Shown: positions 1-8,335 of the stretch, piece by piece
Numbering within the stretch: position 1 is the stretch's first letter
How the letters are laid out: every line of letters starts with the position of its first letter
Translations under genes and position numbers: made by a program
Assembly: GCA_905211345.1 (NCBI GenBank)
Contig: CAJMAO010000003.1
Location: 1 to 64,000, forward strand
DNA from: an uncultured Prevotella sp.
Lineage (GTDB): Bacteria > Bacteroidota > Bacteroidia > Bacteroidales > Bacteroidaceae
Reading direction: 5' to 3'
Length of the DNA: 64,000 nt
Notes under the pieces: model-generated
What the model saw: the letters and a program-made list of their open reading frames with translations, nothing else
What the model was told of the DNA's origin: nothing
Database searches by the model: none

Positions 1-35
1 CATCGTGTTTGTTTTTTCATTCAACTACAAATATA
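1..35 (-). promoter_or_regulatory. Promoter and start codon of a gene lying left of the window
   Basis: On the minus strand a perfect -7 element TATATTTG occupies 28-35, and the first three bases of the window read ATG on that strand. A divergently transcribed gene therefore probably begins exactly at the left edge. Only one codon is visible, so its product cannot be named. Confidence 0.4.
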
Positions 36-96
36 CGACTTTTACGGCAACTTCCGCTTTTTGCAAATGAACATCCAACAGATTTGCGGATGAACC

Positions 97-122
97 GCTA
101 AAAGGCCACCTTTTGCAAAACC
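97..122. repeat. Dispersed AAAGGCC-type palindromic repeat (single unit)
   Basis: Contains CTAAAAGGCCACCTTTTGC followed by AAAACC. The core recurs at about 5160-5275, 19690-19750, 31530-31560, 42310-42385 and 50050-50150, always between genes. Function unknown; a REP-like element is the simplest description. Confidence 0.6.
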
Positions 123-253
123 ACCAACAAAAGCCGCTATCTCAAAAACACATTGATGACACACAAAAAGCAATGCTGGTAAATATTAGTTAAAATACAA
201 CCGGCACGTTGCATACAACATGAGAAAATGCAACTTCTGTAATAAAAAATTGC

Positions 254-261
254 TATCTTTG
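254..261 (+). promoter_or_regulatory. -7 promoter element of the M3 peptidase operon
   Basis: TATCTTTG matches the Bacteroidota -7 consensus TAnnTTTG exactly, 30 bases before the start codon at 291. No good -33 TTTG is seen at the usual distance. Confidence 0.6.
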
Positions 262-290
262 CAATCAAAAAAACACGAATAAGCGTCAGT

Positions 291-2372
291 ATGAATGAAA
301 ATGTAGCAGAAGGACCGCGGAAAAATCCTTTTTTTGAACCGTACAACACCCCCCACGACACCGTGCCCTTTGACCGAATAAGGCTTGAAGACTTTGAAGA
401 AGCCTTTATGGAAGGCATACGGCGTGACGACGAACAGATAGAAAAGACCATAAACAACCCGACAAAACCGACTTTCGACAACACCATAATCAATGTAGAC
501 GACGACAAGGACGGATATTACGACCTGCTGTCACGCGTGTCGACGGTGTTCTCAAACATGCTCAGCGCCGAAACAAACGACGACCTTGACGCGCTGGCAC
601 AGAAGATGCAACCCATACTCACAAAGCACGCCAACGACGTAAGGTTGAACAAACGGCTGTTCGAACGCATTAAGGCCGTACACCTGCACCACCGCAAACT
701 GTCGCCGGAGGAGAAGATGCTGCTTGACAACTGCTACGACGGTTTCGTGCGCAGCGGCGCCCTTTTGGACGAAGACGGCAAGGAGAAACTGCGGAAACTG
801 ACCGAGGAAGCAGGCATGTTGTCGCTCCAATTCTCACAAAACCTACTGAAAGAGAACAAAGCCTACAAGCTGCACATAACCGACCAGTCACAGCTCGAGG
901 GCCTGCCTGACACGGCACGCGATGCCGCAGCAGCCACGGCAAAGGAGCAAGGACTTGACGGCTGGGTGTTCACGCTCGACTATCCAAGCTACAGCCCGTT
1001 CATGACTTACGCCGTAAACCGAGAACTGCGCAGGCAAATGTACATGGCACGTAACACTGTGTGCACCCATGACAACGCCGAGAACAATCTCGAAATATGC
1101 AAACGTTTAGTCAACCTGCGCCGCGAGATAGCCCAACTGCTCGGCTACAAGACGTATGCCGAGTATGTACTGAAACACCGCATGGCTGGTAACCAGCGCA
1201 ACGTTTACCGCCTGCTTGACGACCTTGTGGCAGCCTACAAGCCTACGGCCGTTAAGGAAGTGGCAGACATAGAAAGGCTGGCGATGAAGACGGAAGGCAA
1301 GGACTTCAAAATGGAACCGTGGGACTTCAGCTACTATTCACATAAACTGCAACTGAAAAAGTTCAACATCGACTCAGAGATGTTACGGCCCTATTTCGAG
1401 CTGTCAAGCGTCATCAAAGGCGTGTTCGGCCTTGCCAACCGCCTATACGGCATAACTTTCAAGGAAAACAGGGACATCCCCGTATACCATCCCGACGTGA
1501 AGGCATACGAGGTTTTCGATAAAGACGGCTCTTACCTAGCCGTGTTCTACGCCGACTTCTTCCCGCGTAAAGGCAAGCAGGGAGGCGCATGGATGACACA
1601 GTTCCAAGGCCAATGGATAGACCGCAAGGGCGAAAACGTGCGTCCGCACGTCAGCGTCGTGATGAACTTCACAAAACCTACAGAAGACAAACCAGCATTG
1701 CTTACGCTCGGCGAGGTGGAGACTTTCCTACACGAATTCGGGCACTCGCTCCACGGAATGTTCGCCAACACAAGGTTTGAAAGCCTCTCAGGCACCAACG
1801 TATGGTGGGATTTCGTAGAACTTCCGTCGCAGTTCATGGAGAATTTCGCCGTCGAAAAAGAATTTCTGCGCACATTCGCGTTCCATTATAAGACAGGCGA
1901 ACCACTGCCCGACGAACTAATCGACCGTATTATAAAAAGCCGAAACTTCATGGCTGCGTACTCTTGCCTGAGACAAGTCAGCTTCGGGCTGCTCGACATG
2001 GCTTATTATACGAAGAAAGATCCGTTTACGGACGACATAATGCCATTCGAGAAAAAAGCGTGGGAAAAAGCCATGGTTACAAGCCAACTGCCCGACACAT
2101 GCATGACGGTGCAGTTCAGTCACATCATGGCCGGTGGCTATGCCGCCGGATATTACAGCTATAAATGGGCTGAAGTGCTCGATGCCGACGCGTTCAGCGT
2201 GTTCAAGAAGCACGGCATATTCAACCAAAAGACAGCGCAAAGTTTCCGCGACAATATTTTGTCGAAAGGCGGAACGGAACACCCCATGACGCTTTACAAA
2301 CGATTCCGTGGCTGCGAACCCACAATTGACGCACTGCTCAAACGGAACGGAATAAAAAAGGTAAGAAAGTAA
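291..2372 (+). CDS. dcp: M3-family metallopeptidase (peptidyl-dipeptidase Dcp type)
   Basis: A 693-residue zinc peptidase of the M3 (thimet oligopeptidase / Dcp) family, expected to cut dipeptides from the C-terminus of small peptides. The zinc motif HEFGHSLH lies at about residues 481-488, and a third-ligand glutamate lies near residue 510 in WWDFVELPSQF. Length is normal for Dcp. There is no clear signal peptide, so a cytoplasmic site is likely. The ATG at 291 follows a -7 element. It heads a same-strand run with the dCMP deaminase 14 bases downstream. Family assignment is firm; the choice between Dcp and oligopeptidase A is less so. Confidence 0.9.
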   Translation: MNENVAEGPRKNPFFEPYNTPHDTVPFDRIRLEDFEEAFMEGIRRDDEQIEKTINNPTKPTFDNTIINVDDDKDGYYDLLSRVSTVFSNMLSAETNDDLDALAQKMQPILTKHANDVRLNKRLFERIKAVHLHHRKLSPEEKMLLDNCYDGFVRSGALLDEDGKEKLRKLTEEAGMLSLQFSQNLLKENKAYKLHITDQSQLEGLPDTARDAAAATAKEQGLDGWVFTLDYPSYSPFMTYAVNRELRRQMYMARNTVCTHDNAENNLEICKRLVNLRREIAQLLGYKTYAEYVLKHRMAGNQRNVYRLLDDLVAAYKPTAVKEVADIERLAMKTEGKDFKMEPWDFSYYSHKLQLKKFNIDSEMLRPYFELSSVIKGVFGLANRLYGITFKENRDIPVYHPDVKAYEVFDKDGSYLAVFYADFFPRKGKQGGAWMTQFQGQWIDRKGENVRPHVSVVMNFTKPTEDKPALLTLGEVETFLHEFGHSLHGMFANTRFESLSGTNVWWDFVELPSQFMENFAVEKEFLRTFAFHYKTGEPLPDELIDRIIKSRNFMAAYSCLRQVSFGLLDMAYYTKKDPFTDDIMPFEKKAWEKAMVTSQLPDTCMTVQFSHIMAGGYAAGYYSYKWAEVLDADAFSVFKKHGIFNQKTAQSFRDNILSKGGTEHPMTLYKRFRGCEPTIDALLKRNGIKKVRK

Positions 2373-2386
2373 AAAGACACGAATAA

Positions 2387-2833
2387 ATGACTGAAAAGGA
2401 TGATAAACAACTGTTGCTTGACCTGCGCTATCTGCACATGGCGCGCATCTGGGCCGAGAACAGCTACTGTGAACGCCGTAAGGTAGGCGCCCTTGTAGTG
2501 AAAGACAAGATGATAATAAGCGACGGTTACAACGGAACGCCGAGCGGTTTCGAGAACGTGTGTGAGGACGAGAACAACCTTACGAAGCCCTACGTGCTGC
2601 ACGCCGAAGCCAACGCGATAACAAAACTGGCACGAAGCTCCAACAACAGCGAAGACTCAACCCTGTACGTTACGGCCTCACCGTGCATCGAGTGTTCCAA
2701 GCTAATCATCCAAGCAGGCATCAAACGCGTGGTTTACGGCGAGAAATACAGACTAGAAGACGGCATAAACCTGTTGAAGAAAGCCAACATCGAAGTTGTT
2801 TACATTAACCCAGACGAATATGAGACAAAATAA
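2387..2833 (+). CDS. dCMP deaminase-family protein
   Basis: A 148-residue zinc-dependent deaminase of the deoxycytidylate/ComEB type, which in known members converts dCMP to dUMP for thymidylate synthesis. The zinc and catalytic signature is present: HAEAN with His72 and Glu74, and PCIEC with Cys100 and Cys103. It starts 14 bases after the M3 peptidase, and its 3' end overlaps the start of the S41 protease by 14 bases, so the three genes are probably co-transcribed. No functional link between them is obvious. Confidence 0.9.
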   Translation: MTEKDDKQLLLDLRYLHMARIWAENSYCERRKVGALVVKDKMIISDGYNGTPSGFENVCEDENNLTKPYVLHAEANAITKLARSSNNSEDSTLYVTASPCIECSKLIIQAGIKRVVYGEKYRLEDGINLLKKANIEVVYINPDEYETK

Positions 2834-4448
2834 GTCAAACCGACTCATGCCGCTACTGATGGCCATTTGCGTGGTGTTAGGCATCCTGATAGGCACATTT
2901 TACGCCAACCATTTCTCAGGCAACAGGCTGAACATCATCAATTCGGGCAGTAACAGGCTGAGCAACCTGCTGCACATAATCGACGACCAGTATGTGGACA
3001 AAGTGGATATCGATTCCCTTGTAGACATGGCAATACCCCAGATACTAGCCGACTTAGACCCCCACTCCGTCTATATCAGCGCCGACGACATGCAGAAAGA
3101 GGCCGACGCGCTCAAGGGTTCGTTCTCAGGAGTAGGCATAGAGTTTGTCATCCGCAACGACACAATACGCATACAAGGTGTCATAAAGAACGGCCCGGCC
3201 GACCAAGTGGGCATCCATGCGGGCGATAAAATAGTAAGTGTCGACGGTAAACCTTTCGTCGGCAAGGTCGTGACTGACACAGAAGCGATGCGAAGGCTGA
3301 AAGGGCCGAAAGACACAAAGGTGAAAATCGGCGTGATAAGATACGGCGAAAAAAAAGTGAAAGAATTTACAATCACTCGCGGCGAGATACCCCAAAAGAG
3401 CATCAGCGCAGCCTATATGATAGATGAGAACACCGGTTACATAAAAATAAAGAATTTCGGAGAGAACACATACCCTGAACTCTTAATATCGTTGGCGAAA
3501 CTGTCGCAAGAAGGTTTCAGCAACCTTATAATCGACCTTCGCGACAATACTGGCGGCTACCTGCAGTCAGCCGTACAGATGGCAAACGAGTTCCTGCCTA
3601 AAAACCGCCTCATAGTGTACACCGAAGGGCGCAAGTCGCCACGCGAAGAATACAGAAGCGACGGCCGCGGCAGCTACCAACGCATACCTCTCGTGGTGCT
3701 TATCAACGAAGGGTCGGCATCAGCGTCAGAGATATTCGCCGGCGCAATGCAAGACAATGACCGCGCTACGATAATAGGACGCCGTTCGTTTGGCAAGGGC
3801 TTGGTACAAAAACAATTAGGATTTCCCGACGGCTCGATGATACGCCTGACAGTAGCAAGATATTATACTCCGTCAGGACGCTGCATACAGAAGCCTTACA
3901 CGGCCGGCGACAACCAAAATTATGAAGAAGATTTGCTGGCAAGATACCAGCACGGCGAGTTTTTCTCACAAGACAGCATAAAACATACCGGCCCAGCATA
4001 CCACACAAGTATCGGCAGGACCGTGTACGGAGGAGGAGGCATCACGCCTGACATTTTCGTACCGGAAGACACCATCGGCATGACATCATATTACAAAGAG
4101 GCGGCTATGAGCGGCCTTATCATGCAGTTTGCGTTCAACTACACCGACAACAACCGCCCGAAACTCAGCAGCTTCGAGACAATGCCGGAACTGTCAGACT
4201 ATCTCGACAGGCAAAACACTGTTGACAAATTCGCCACATACGCCGACAAGAACGGCCTGAAAAGACGCAACCTGATGATAAAGAAATCGTACAAACTGCT
4301 GAAACTGTTTATCAACAGCCGTATCATCTACAACATCATGGACGAGGAGGAACTGATAGAATACCTGAACCTCGACGACAACGTCATCAAGACGGCTCTC
4401 GGCGTATTCAAGCGCAGTGAGGCGTTTCCCAAAAAAGCAACAAAATGA
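2820..4448 (+). CDS. S41-family C-terminal processing peptidase
   Basis: A CtpA/Prc-like serine protease of 542 residues. An N-terminal hydrophobic segment (about residues 10-30) acts as signal or anchor. A PDZ domain follows near residues 80-170, then the S41 core with GSASASE at 298-304 and the catalytic lysine of RRSFGKG at about 326. Members cleave C-terminal tails of periplasmic proteins. The ATG at 2820 lies inside the last codons of the deaminase gene; an upstream in-frame TTG at 2796 is less likely. The C-terminal 120 residues are an extension typical of Bacteroidetes homologues. Confidence 0.9.
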   Translation: MRQNKSNRLMPLLMAICVVLGILIGTFYANHFSGNRLNIINSGSNRLSNLLHIIDDQYVDKVDIDSLVDMAIPQILADLDPHSVYISADDMQKEADALKGSFSGVGIEFVIRNDTIRIQGVIKNGPADQVGIHAGDKIVSVDGKPFVGKVVTDTEAMRRLKGPKDTKVKIGVIRYGEKKVKEFTITRGEIPQKSISAAYMIDENTGYIKIKNFGENTYPELLISLAKLSQEGFSNLIIDLRDNTGGYLQSAVQMANEFLPKNRLIVYTEGRKSPREEYRSDGRGSYQRIPLVVLINEGSASASEIFAGAMQDNDRATIIGRRSFGKGLVQKQLGFPDGSMIRLTVARYYTPSGRCIQKPYTAGDNQNYEEDLLARYQHGEFFSQDSIKHTGPAYHTSIGRTVYGGGGITPDIFVPEDTIGMTSYYKEAAMSGLIMQFAFNYTDNNRPKLSSFETMPELSDYLDRQNTVDKFATYADKNGLKRRNLMIKKSYKLLKLFINSRIIYNIMDEEELIEYLNLDDNVIKTALGVFKRSEAFPKKATK

Positions 4449-4454
4449 CAATCA

Positions 4455-4545
4455 AAAATTAAGAGCCGGGAATTAAGAAAACATACACTGTTCTTTTACC
4501 TGTAATGGTATTCTTCTTGATCCTCGGCTCTTAATTCTTAATCCA
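4455..4545. repeat. Word-based inverted repeat (AATTAAGA word)
   Basis: Left arm around 4457-4479 (AAATTAAGAGCCGGGAATTA onward) and right arm around 4513-4544 (CTCGGCTCTTAATTCTTAAT) are complementary, with a loop of about 33 bases. It fills the space between the S41 protease and the cyclo-ligase and may work as a transcription terminator. It belongs to a set of similar elements in the window. Confidence 0.6.
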
Positions 4546-4573
4546 ATAATCTTCTAAATTTAATTATAGAAAC

Positions 4574-5116
4574 ATGTCCACTAACAACGACAAGACATCG
4601 TTGCGCAAACATATACGGGAAATAAAACGACAATACCCGGACAAGCAGCTGGAGGAAATGTCGCTTCCCATTGTAGAACGACTGCTAGCCCACCCTGCAG
4701 TCATTGAAGCCCGAATAATATTTATGTATTACTCGCTGCCCGACGAGGTTGACACCCACAATACCGTGGAACAACTGCGAAGACAAGGAAAAACAGTGCT
4801 TCTGCCGCGTGTGGTTGATGACGGACGCATGGAAATACGCATGTATGAGACTCCCGACGACTTGGTTAAAGGACATTACGGAATAATGGAACCCACAGGA
4901 AAACCATACACGGCATACGCCGATATTAACGTTGCCGTCGTACCGGGAATGGCGTTCGACAGGGAGGGGCACCGCCTCGGACGGGGCAAGGGCTATTATG
5001 ACCGCTTCCTGCCCAAGGCGACCGAAGCATATAAAATAGGTGTATGCTTTGACTTCCAAAAGCTAGACGAGATACCGTCAGATAAATATGACGTAAAGAT
5101 GGATTGTATAATATAA
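4574..5116 (+). CDS. 5-formyltetrahydrofolate cyclo-ligase
   Basis: A 180-residue protein of the 5-FCL family, which converts 5-formyl-THF to 5,10-methenyl-THF using ATP in the cytoplasm. The N-terminal LRKHIREIKRQ segment, the basic MYYSLPDEVDT region and the C-terminal signature GMAFDREGHRLGRGKGYYDRF (metal and ATP-binding loop) match the family over its whole length. The ATG at 4574 is the only good start. It stands alone between a word palindrome and a repeat-rich spacer. Confidence 0.93.
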   Translation: MSTNNDKTSLRKHIREIKRQYPDKQLEEMSLPIVERLLAHPAVIEARIIFMYYSLPDEVDTHNTVEQLRRQGKTVLLPRVVDDGRMEIRMYETPDDLVKGHYGIMEPTGKPYTAYADINVAVVPGMAFDREGHRLGRGKGYYDRFLPKATEAYKIGVCFDFQKLDEIPSDKYDVKMDCII

Positions 5117-5419
5117 CACATTGGTATACAACACTTTACAGCAAACACCATTCCATGGTTTGTAAAAGGTGCCCTTTTAGCTTTCAAAAGGCCACCTTTT
5201 ATCGTATAAAAGACGGCCTTTCACGACGCAAAACACGGTCTTTTGGAAAACGGCAAAATTCAATACGCCGTACAACCATCAAAAGATTACAGCCCAACAG
5301 CCGCCAAGAAGCATTTATTGTAACACAAATGAAACATCTGTTTAAAGATGTTGTAATATATGTTTTCTACTTTTGCAGCGGAAAATTCAAACCATAATTC
5401 ATAAACAAGAACGTTTTTT
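5117..5419. repeat. Spacer with AAAGGCC-type palindrome array and promoter
   Basis: No gene is visible. Between about 5160 and 5275 lie several tandem and inverted units: AAAAGGTGCCCTTTT, AAAAGGCCACCTTTT, AGACGGCCTTTCACGACGC and ACGGTCTTTTGG. These are the richest copy of the dispersed palindrome family outside 50.05 kb. The end of the spacer carries the promoter of the phosphate transporter. Confidence 0.55.
5368..5375 (+). promoter_or_regulatory. -7 promoter element of the phosphate transporter
   Basis: TACTTTTG fits TAnnTTTG exactly and lies 45 bases before the start codon at 5420. Confidence 0.55.
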
Positions 5420-7672
5420 ATGACAGAGATTTATTTTTTAATAGTCGCGTTCCTGCTGGTTCTGGCGGTATTCGACTTGTTCGTAGGCGTAAGCAACGAC
5501 GCCGTGAACTTCCTTAACTCGGCCATAGGCGCAAAGGTGGCAAAGTTCCGCACGGTGCTGTTCATCGCCTCCATAGGCGTACTGATTGGCGCTGTGATGA
5601 GCGCAGGAATGATGGATGTGGCCCGCCATGGCATCATGCGGCCCGAGAGTTACTCATTCTCCGAGGTGATGACGATTTTCCTTGCCGTGATGGTCACCGA
5701 CGTTATCATACTCGACGTGTTCAACACGCTCGGCATGCCAACGTCTACCACCGTTTCACTTGTGTTTGAATTGCTTGGAGGTACGTTCGTACTGGCGCTA
5801 CTGAAGATGAACGCCGACCCGTCGCTGACCATCTACGACCTGCTCAACAGCGACAAGGCGCTGAGCGTTATCATCGCCATATTCGTATCCGTGGCCATAG
5901 CCTTCGTCTTCGGAACCATTGTACAATGGATTTCGCGCATTATTTTCACGTTCAACTACAAGAGCCACATGCGCTATACGATAGCCATATTCGGCGGCAT
6001 CGCGTTTACTGCCCTTGCCTACTTCATATTCATAAAAGGCCTCGGCGACTCTCCCTACATACATGAAGACGTGCGCTCTTGGATCAACACCAACACGACA
6101 ATGCTCATAATCGCAGCCTTCGTGATTACTACGATACTGTCGGAAGTGCTTCACCTGTTGCGCGTCAACGTGTTCAAGATAATCGTCTTGGCCGGTACGT
6201 TCGCGCTGGCAATGGCCTTCGCGGGCAACGACCTCGTCAACTTCATCGGCGTGCCGCTGGCCGGTCTCGACTCGATGCAGGACTTCCTTGCCAACGGCAA
6301 CGGCAATTTCGACACCTACAAGATGACCTCGCTCATGTCGTCGGCCAAGAGTCCGTTGATATACCTCGTCCTTGCCGGCATAATAATGATTATCGCCATG
6401 ACCACGTCTAAAAAGGCTCAGAACGTTGTCAAGACCAGCGTTGACCTCAGCCGTCAGGACGAAGGCGACGAGATGTTCGGCTCATCGAAAGTGGCACGCA
6501 GCATCGTGCGCGCCACGCAAGACATGAACGCGGCAGTGGCCAAGATCATGCCGCAACGCCTGCAGAATTGGCTTGACAAGCGCTTCAACAAAGAGGAGGC
6601 CATACTCGCCGACGGCGCGGCCTTCGACGAGGTGCGCGCGGCCGTCAACCTCGTGCTCGCAGCCATGCTGATAATATTCGGAACCAACTATAAGCTGCCG
6701 CTGTCAACCACCTACGTTACCTTCATGGTGGCAATGGGTAGCTCTCTTGCCGACCGTGCGTGGAGCCGCGAGAGCGCGGTGTTCCGCGTAACCGGTGTCA
6801 TATCGGTCATCGGCGGCTGGTTCGTTACGGCCGGCGTAGCCTTCGCCACCTGCGCCATAGTATGCGCGATGATGCACTTCGGAGGCATAGCCGTAATGGT
6901 GGCGTTCATGGCCCTCGACGTATATCTCCTGTGGAGCAGCAACCGCAAGTTTGCCAAGAAGCAGAAAGAAGAAAAAAAAGACGACGTGTTCCGGCTTATG
7001 ATGCGTACACGCGACAAGGAAATAGTATGGGACTTGCTCTCCAAACACGTAGCGCGCACGCAGAGTTTCGTAACACATTTCGCCCTTGAGCAATTCAACC
7101 GCATAATCGACGGTATCTGCAACGAAAACCGCAAGGAACTGCGCCATTGCGGAAGCGCGCTGAAGGAAGAACAGTCGCAACTCAAGAAATTCCGCCGTAA
7201 GGAACTTCTCGCCATGCGCCGCATACCTGCGCCGATAGCAATAGAGCGCAACACATGGTTCCACCTCGGAGCGAACAGCAACCAACAGTTCGTTTACTGC
7301 CTGAAACGTATGCTCGAACCGGTGAAAGAACACGTCGACAACAACTTCAACCCACTACCACAAGCATACATCGACGATTTTGAGGGCATCCACCGCAAGA
7401 TTAACGAACTTATGAACCAAACGGAGCAAATGATTTCAACTAACAGATACGATATGTACCAAGACACGCTGAATATTGCCGACGAGTGCAAAGACGAACT
7501 GTCAGTGATGCGTAAACGTATCATCGACCGTATGTACAGCGACAGCGACAACAACAACCTGAAAGTGTCATTGCTCTACCTTAACATACTGCAAGAAAGT
7601 CAGGAATTCCTCAGCATAATGCGCCACCAACTGCGCGCCGCAAGGAAATTCCTTGACAAGACGGAAAGATAA
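5420..7672 (+). CDS. PiT-family inorganic phosphate transporter with C-terminal PhoU-like helices
   Basis: A 750-residue inner-membrane protein. Two PiT repeats are visible: the first with VGVSNDAVNFLNSAIGAK near residues 20-40, the second with GTNYKLPLSTTYVTFMVAM near 418-437. Family members import phosphate by cation symport. Ten or more hydrophobic segments occupy the first 510 residues. The last 230 residues are charged and helical and resemble a PhoU-type regulatory domain, the large PiT architecture common in Bacteroidetes. A strong terminator follows at 7704. Confidence 0.9.
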   Translation: MTEIYFLIVAFLLVLAVFDLFVGVSNDAVNFLNSAIGAKVAKFRTVLFIASIGVLIGAVMSAGMMDVARHGIMRPESYSFSEVMTIFLAVMVTDVIILDVFNTLGMPTSTTVSLVFELLGGTFVLALLKMNADPSLTIYDLLNSDKALSVIIAIFVSVAIAFVFGTIVQWISRIIFTFNYKSHMRYTIAIFGGIAFTALAYFIFIKGLGDSPYIHEDVRSWINTNTTMLIIAAFVITTILSEVLHLLRVNVFKIIVLAGTFALAMAFAGNDLVNFIGVPLAGLDSMQDFLANGNGNFDTYKMTSLMSSAKSPLIYLVLAGIIMIIAMTTSKKAQNVVKTSVDLSRQDEGDEMFGSSKVARSIVRATQDMNAAVAKIMPQRLQNWLDKRFNKEEAILADGAAFDEVRAAVNLVLAAMLIIFGTNYKLPLSTTYVTFMVAMGSSLADRAWSRESAVFRVTGVISVIGGWFVTAGVAFATCAIVCAMMHFGGIAVMVAFMALDVYLLWSSNRKFAKKQKEEKKDDVFRLMMRTRDKEIVWDLLSKHVARTQSFVTHFALEQFNRIIDGICNENRKELRHCGSALKEEQSQLKKFRRKELLAMRRIPAPIAIERNTWFHLGANSNQQFVYCLKRMLEPVKEHVDNNFNPLPQAYIDDFEGIHRKINELMNQTEQMISTNRYDMYQDTLNIADECKDELSVMRKRIIDRMYSDSDNNNLKVSLLYLNILQESQEFLSIMRHQLRAARKFLDKTER

Positions 7673-7703
7673 AAACCTTACGTCATCGAAAGAATGTTTC
7701 AAA

Positions 7704-7757
7704 CATACAGAGAAAGACGCGAGCCCTTTATTTCGGGCTTGCGTCTTTCTCTGTATG
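7704..7757 (+). terminator. Strong hairpin terminator after the phosphate transporter
   Basis: Arms 7704-7726 and 7735-7757 pair over 23 bases with one G-T wobble and an 8-base loop. The hairpin begins 31 bases after the transporter stop codon. The T-run lies in the loop rather than after the stem. Confidence 0.7.
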
Positions 7758-7917
7758 CTACATACTAACGGCAAAATCAACTTCCTACTTATTTCATTAT
7801 ATCCGTATCGCATTTCTAAAGACATAGCCTGCAATGTACAGGCTATTTTGCAAACAGCATGGCAAACGGTTAACAAACTTTAACCAACTTTATTCGTATC
7901 CTATATCAAGAAAAAAC

Positions 7918-7925
7918 TAATTTTG
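7918..7925 (+). promoter_or_regulatory. -7 promoter element upstream of the surface lipoprotein operon
   Basis: TAATTTTG is a perfect -7 element. If it drives the gene at 8336 the transcript has a leader of about 400 bases that contains a G10 tract and two hairpins. Confidence 0.45.
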
Positions 7926-8335
7926 CAGCCGAATAATGGATGCACAATAACACTAAACGAAAAATAATGCGGATTTTTATTCTAGGTAATGTTATCAGCA
8001 CAGCCATTTCTGAAAGGGGCAACGGTATGTTTTCAATACCGTTTATTCCAATGTGTTCCTTTCAAAAAAGCAATCTTCCGCAAGAACTTGGACGCAAGCC
8101 GATATTCCCTTGTAACTTCCTGAAAGTCAAGGGGGGGGGGAATTTTTAAGACAAAATAAAAATTTCCGTCCAAAATACAATAACAATCTAATAAGCAATA
8201 TTTTTTATCAGCCCTGACTTGCATCGACAAATGCAATGTCAGGAGTATGTCTATATCCACCATCTTGTAAAAGGATGGTGCGGTTCGTTATGCCCGTAAA
8301 TATCTTTTTAATTTATAACTGATAATTTAGATGCA
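7926..8335 (+). other. Long 5' leader with G10 tract and two hairpins
   Basis: I see no convincing gene here; the only open frame (7940-8149) looks non-coding. A run of ten G occupies 8131-8140. Hairpin 1 at 8213-8243 pairs CCTGACTTGCAT with ATGCAATGTCAGG (one bulge, 6-base loop). Hairpin 2 at 8258-8280 pairs CACCATC with GATGGTG. The second ends 55 bases before the start codon of the lipoprotein. A regulatory leader or phase-variable control is possible. Confidence 0.4.

Noticed and set aside
7940..8149. 69-codon open frame containing the G10 tract
   Set aside because: The amino-acid content is not protein-like and the start lacks a ribosome-binding site. I treat the region as leader.
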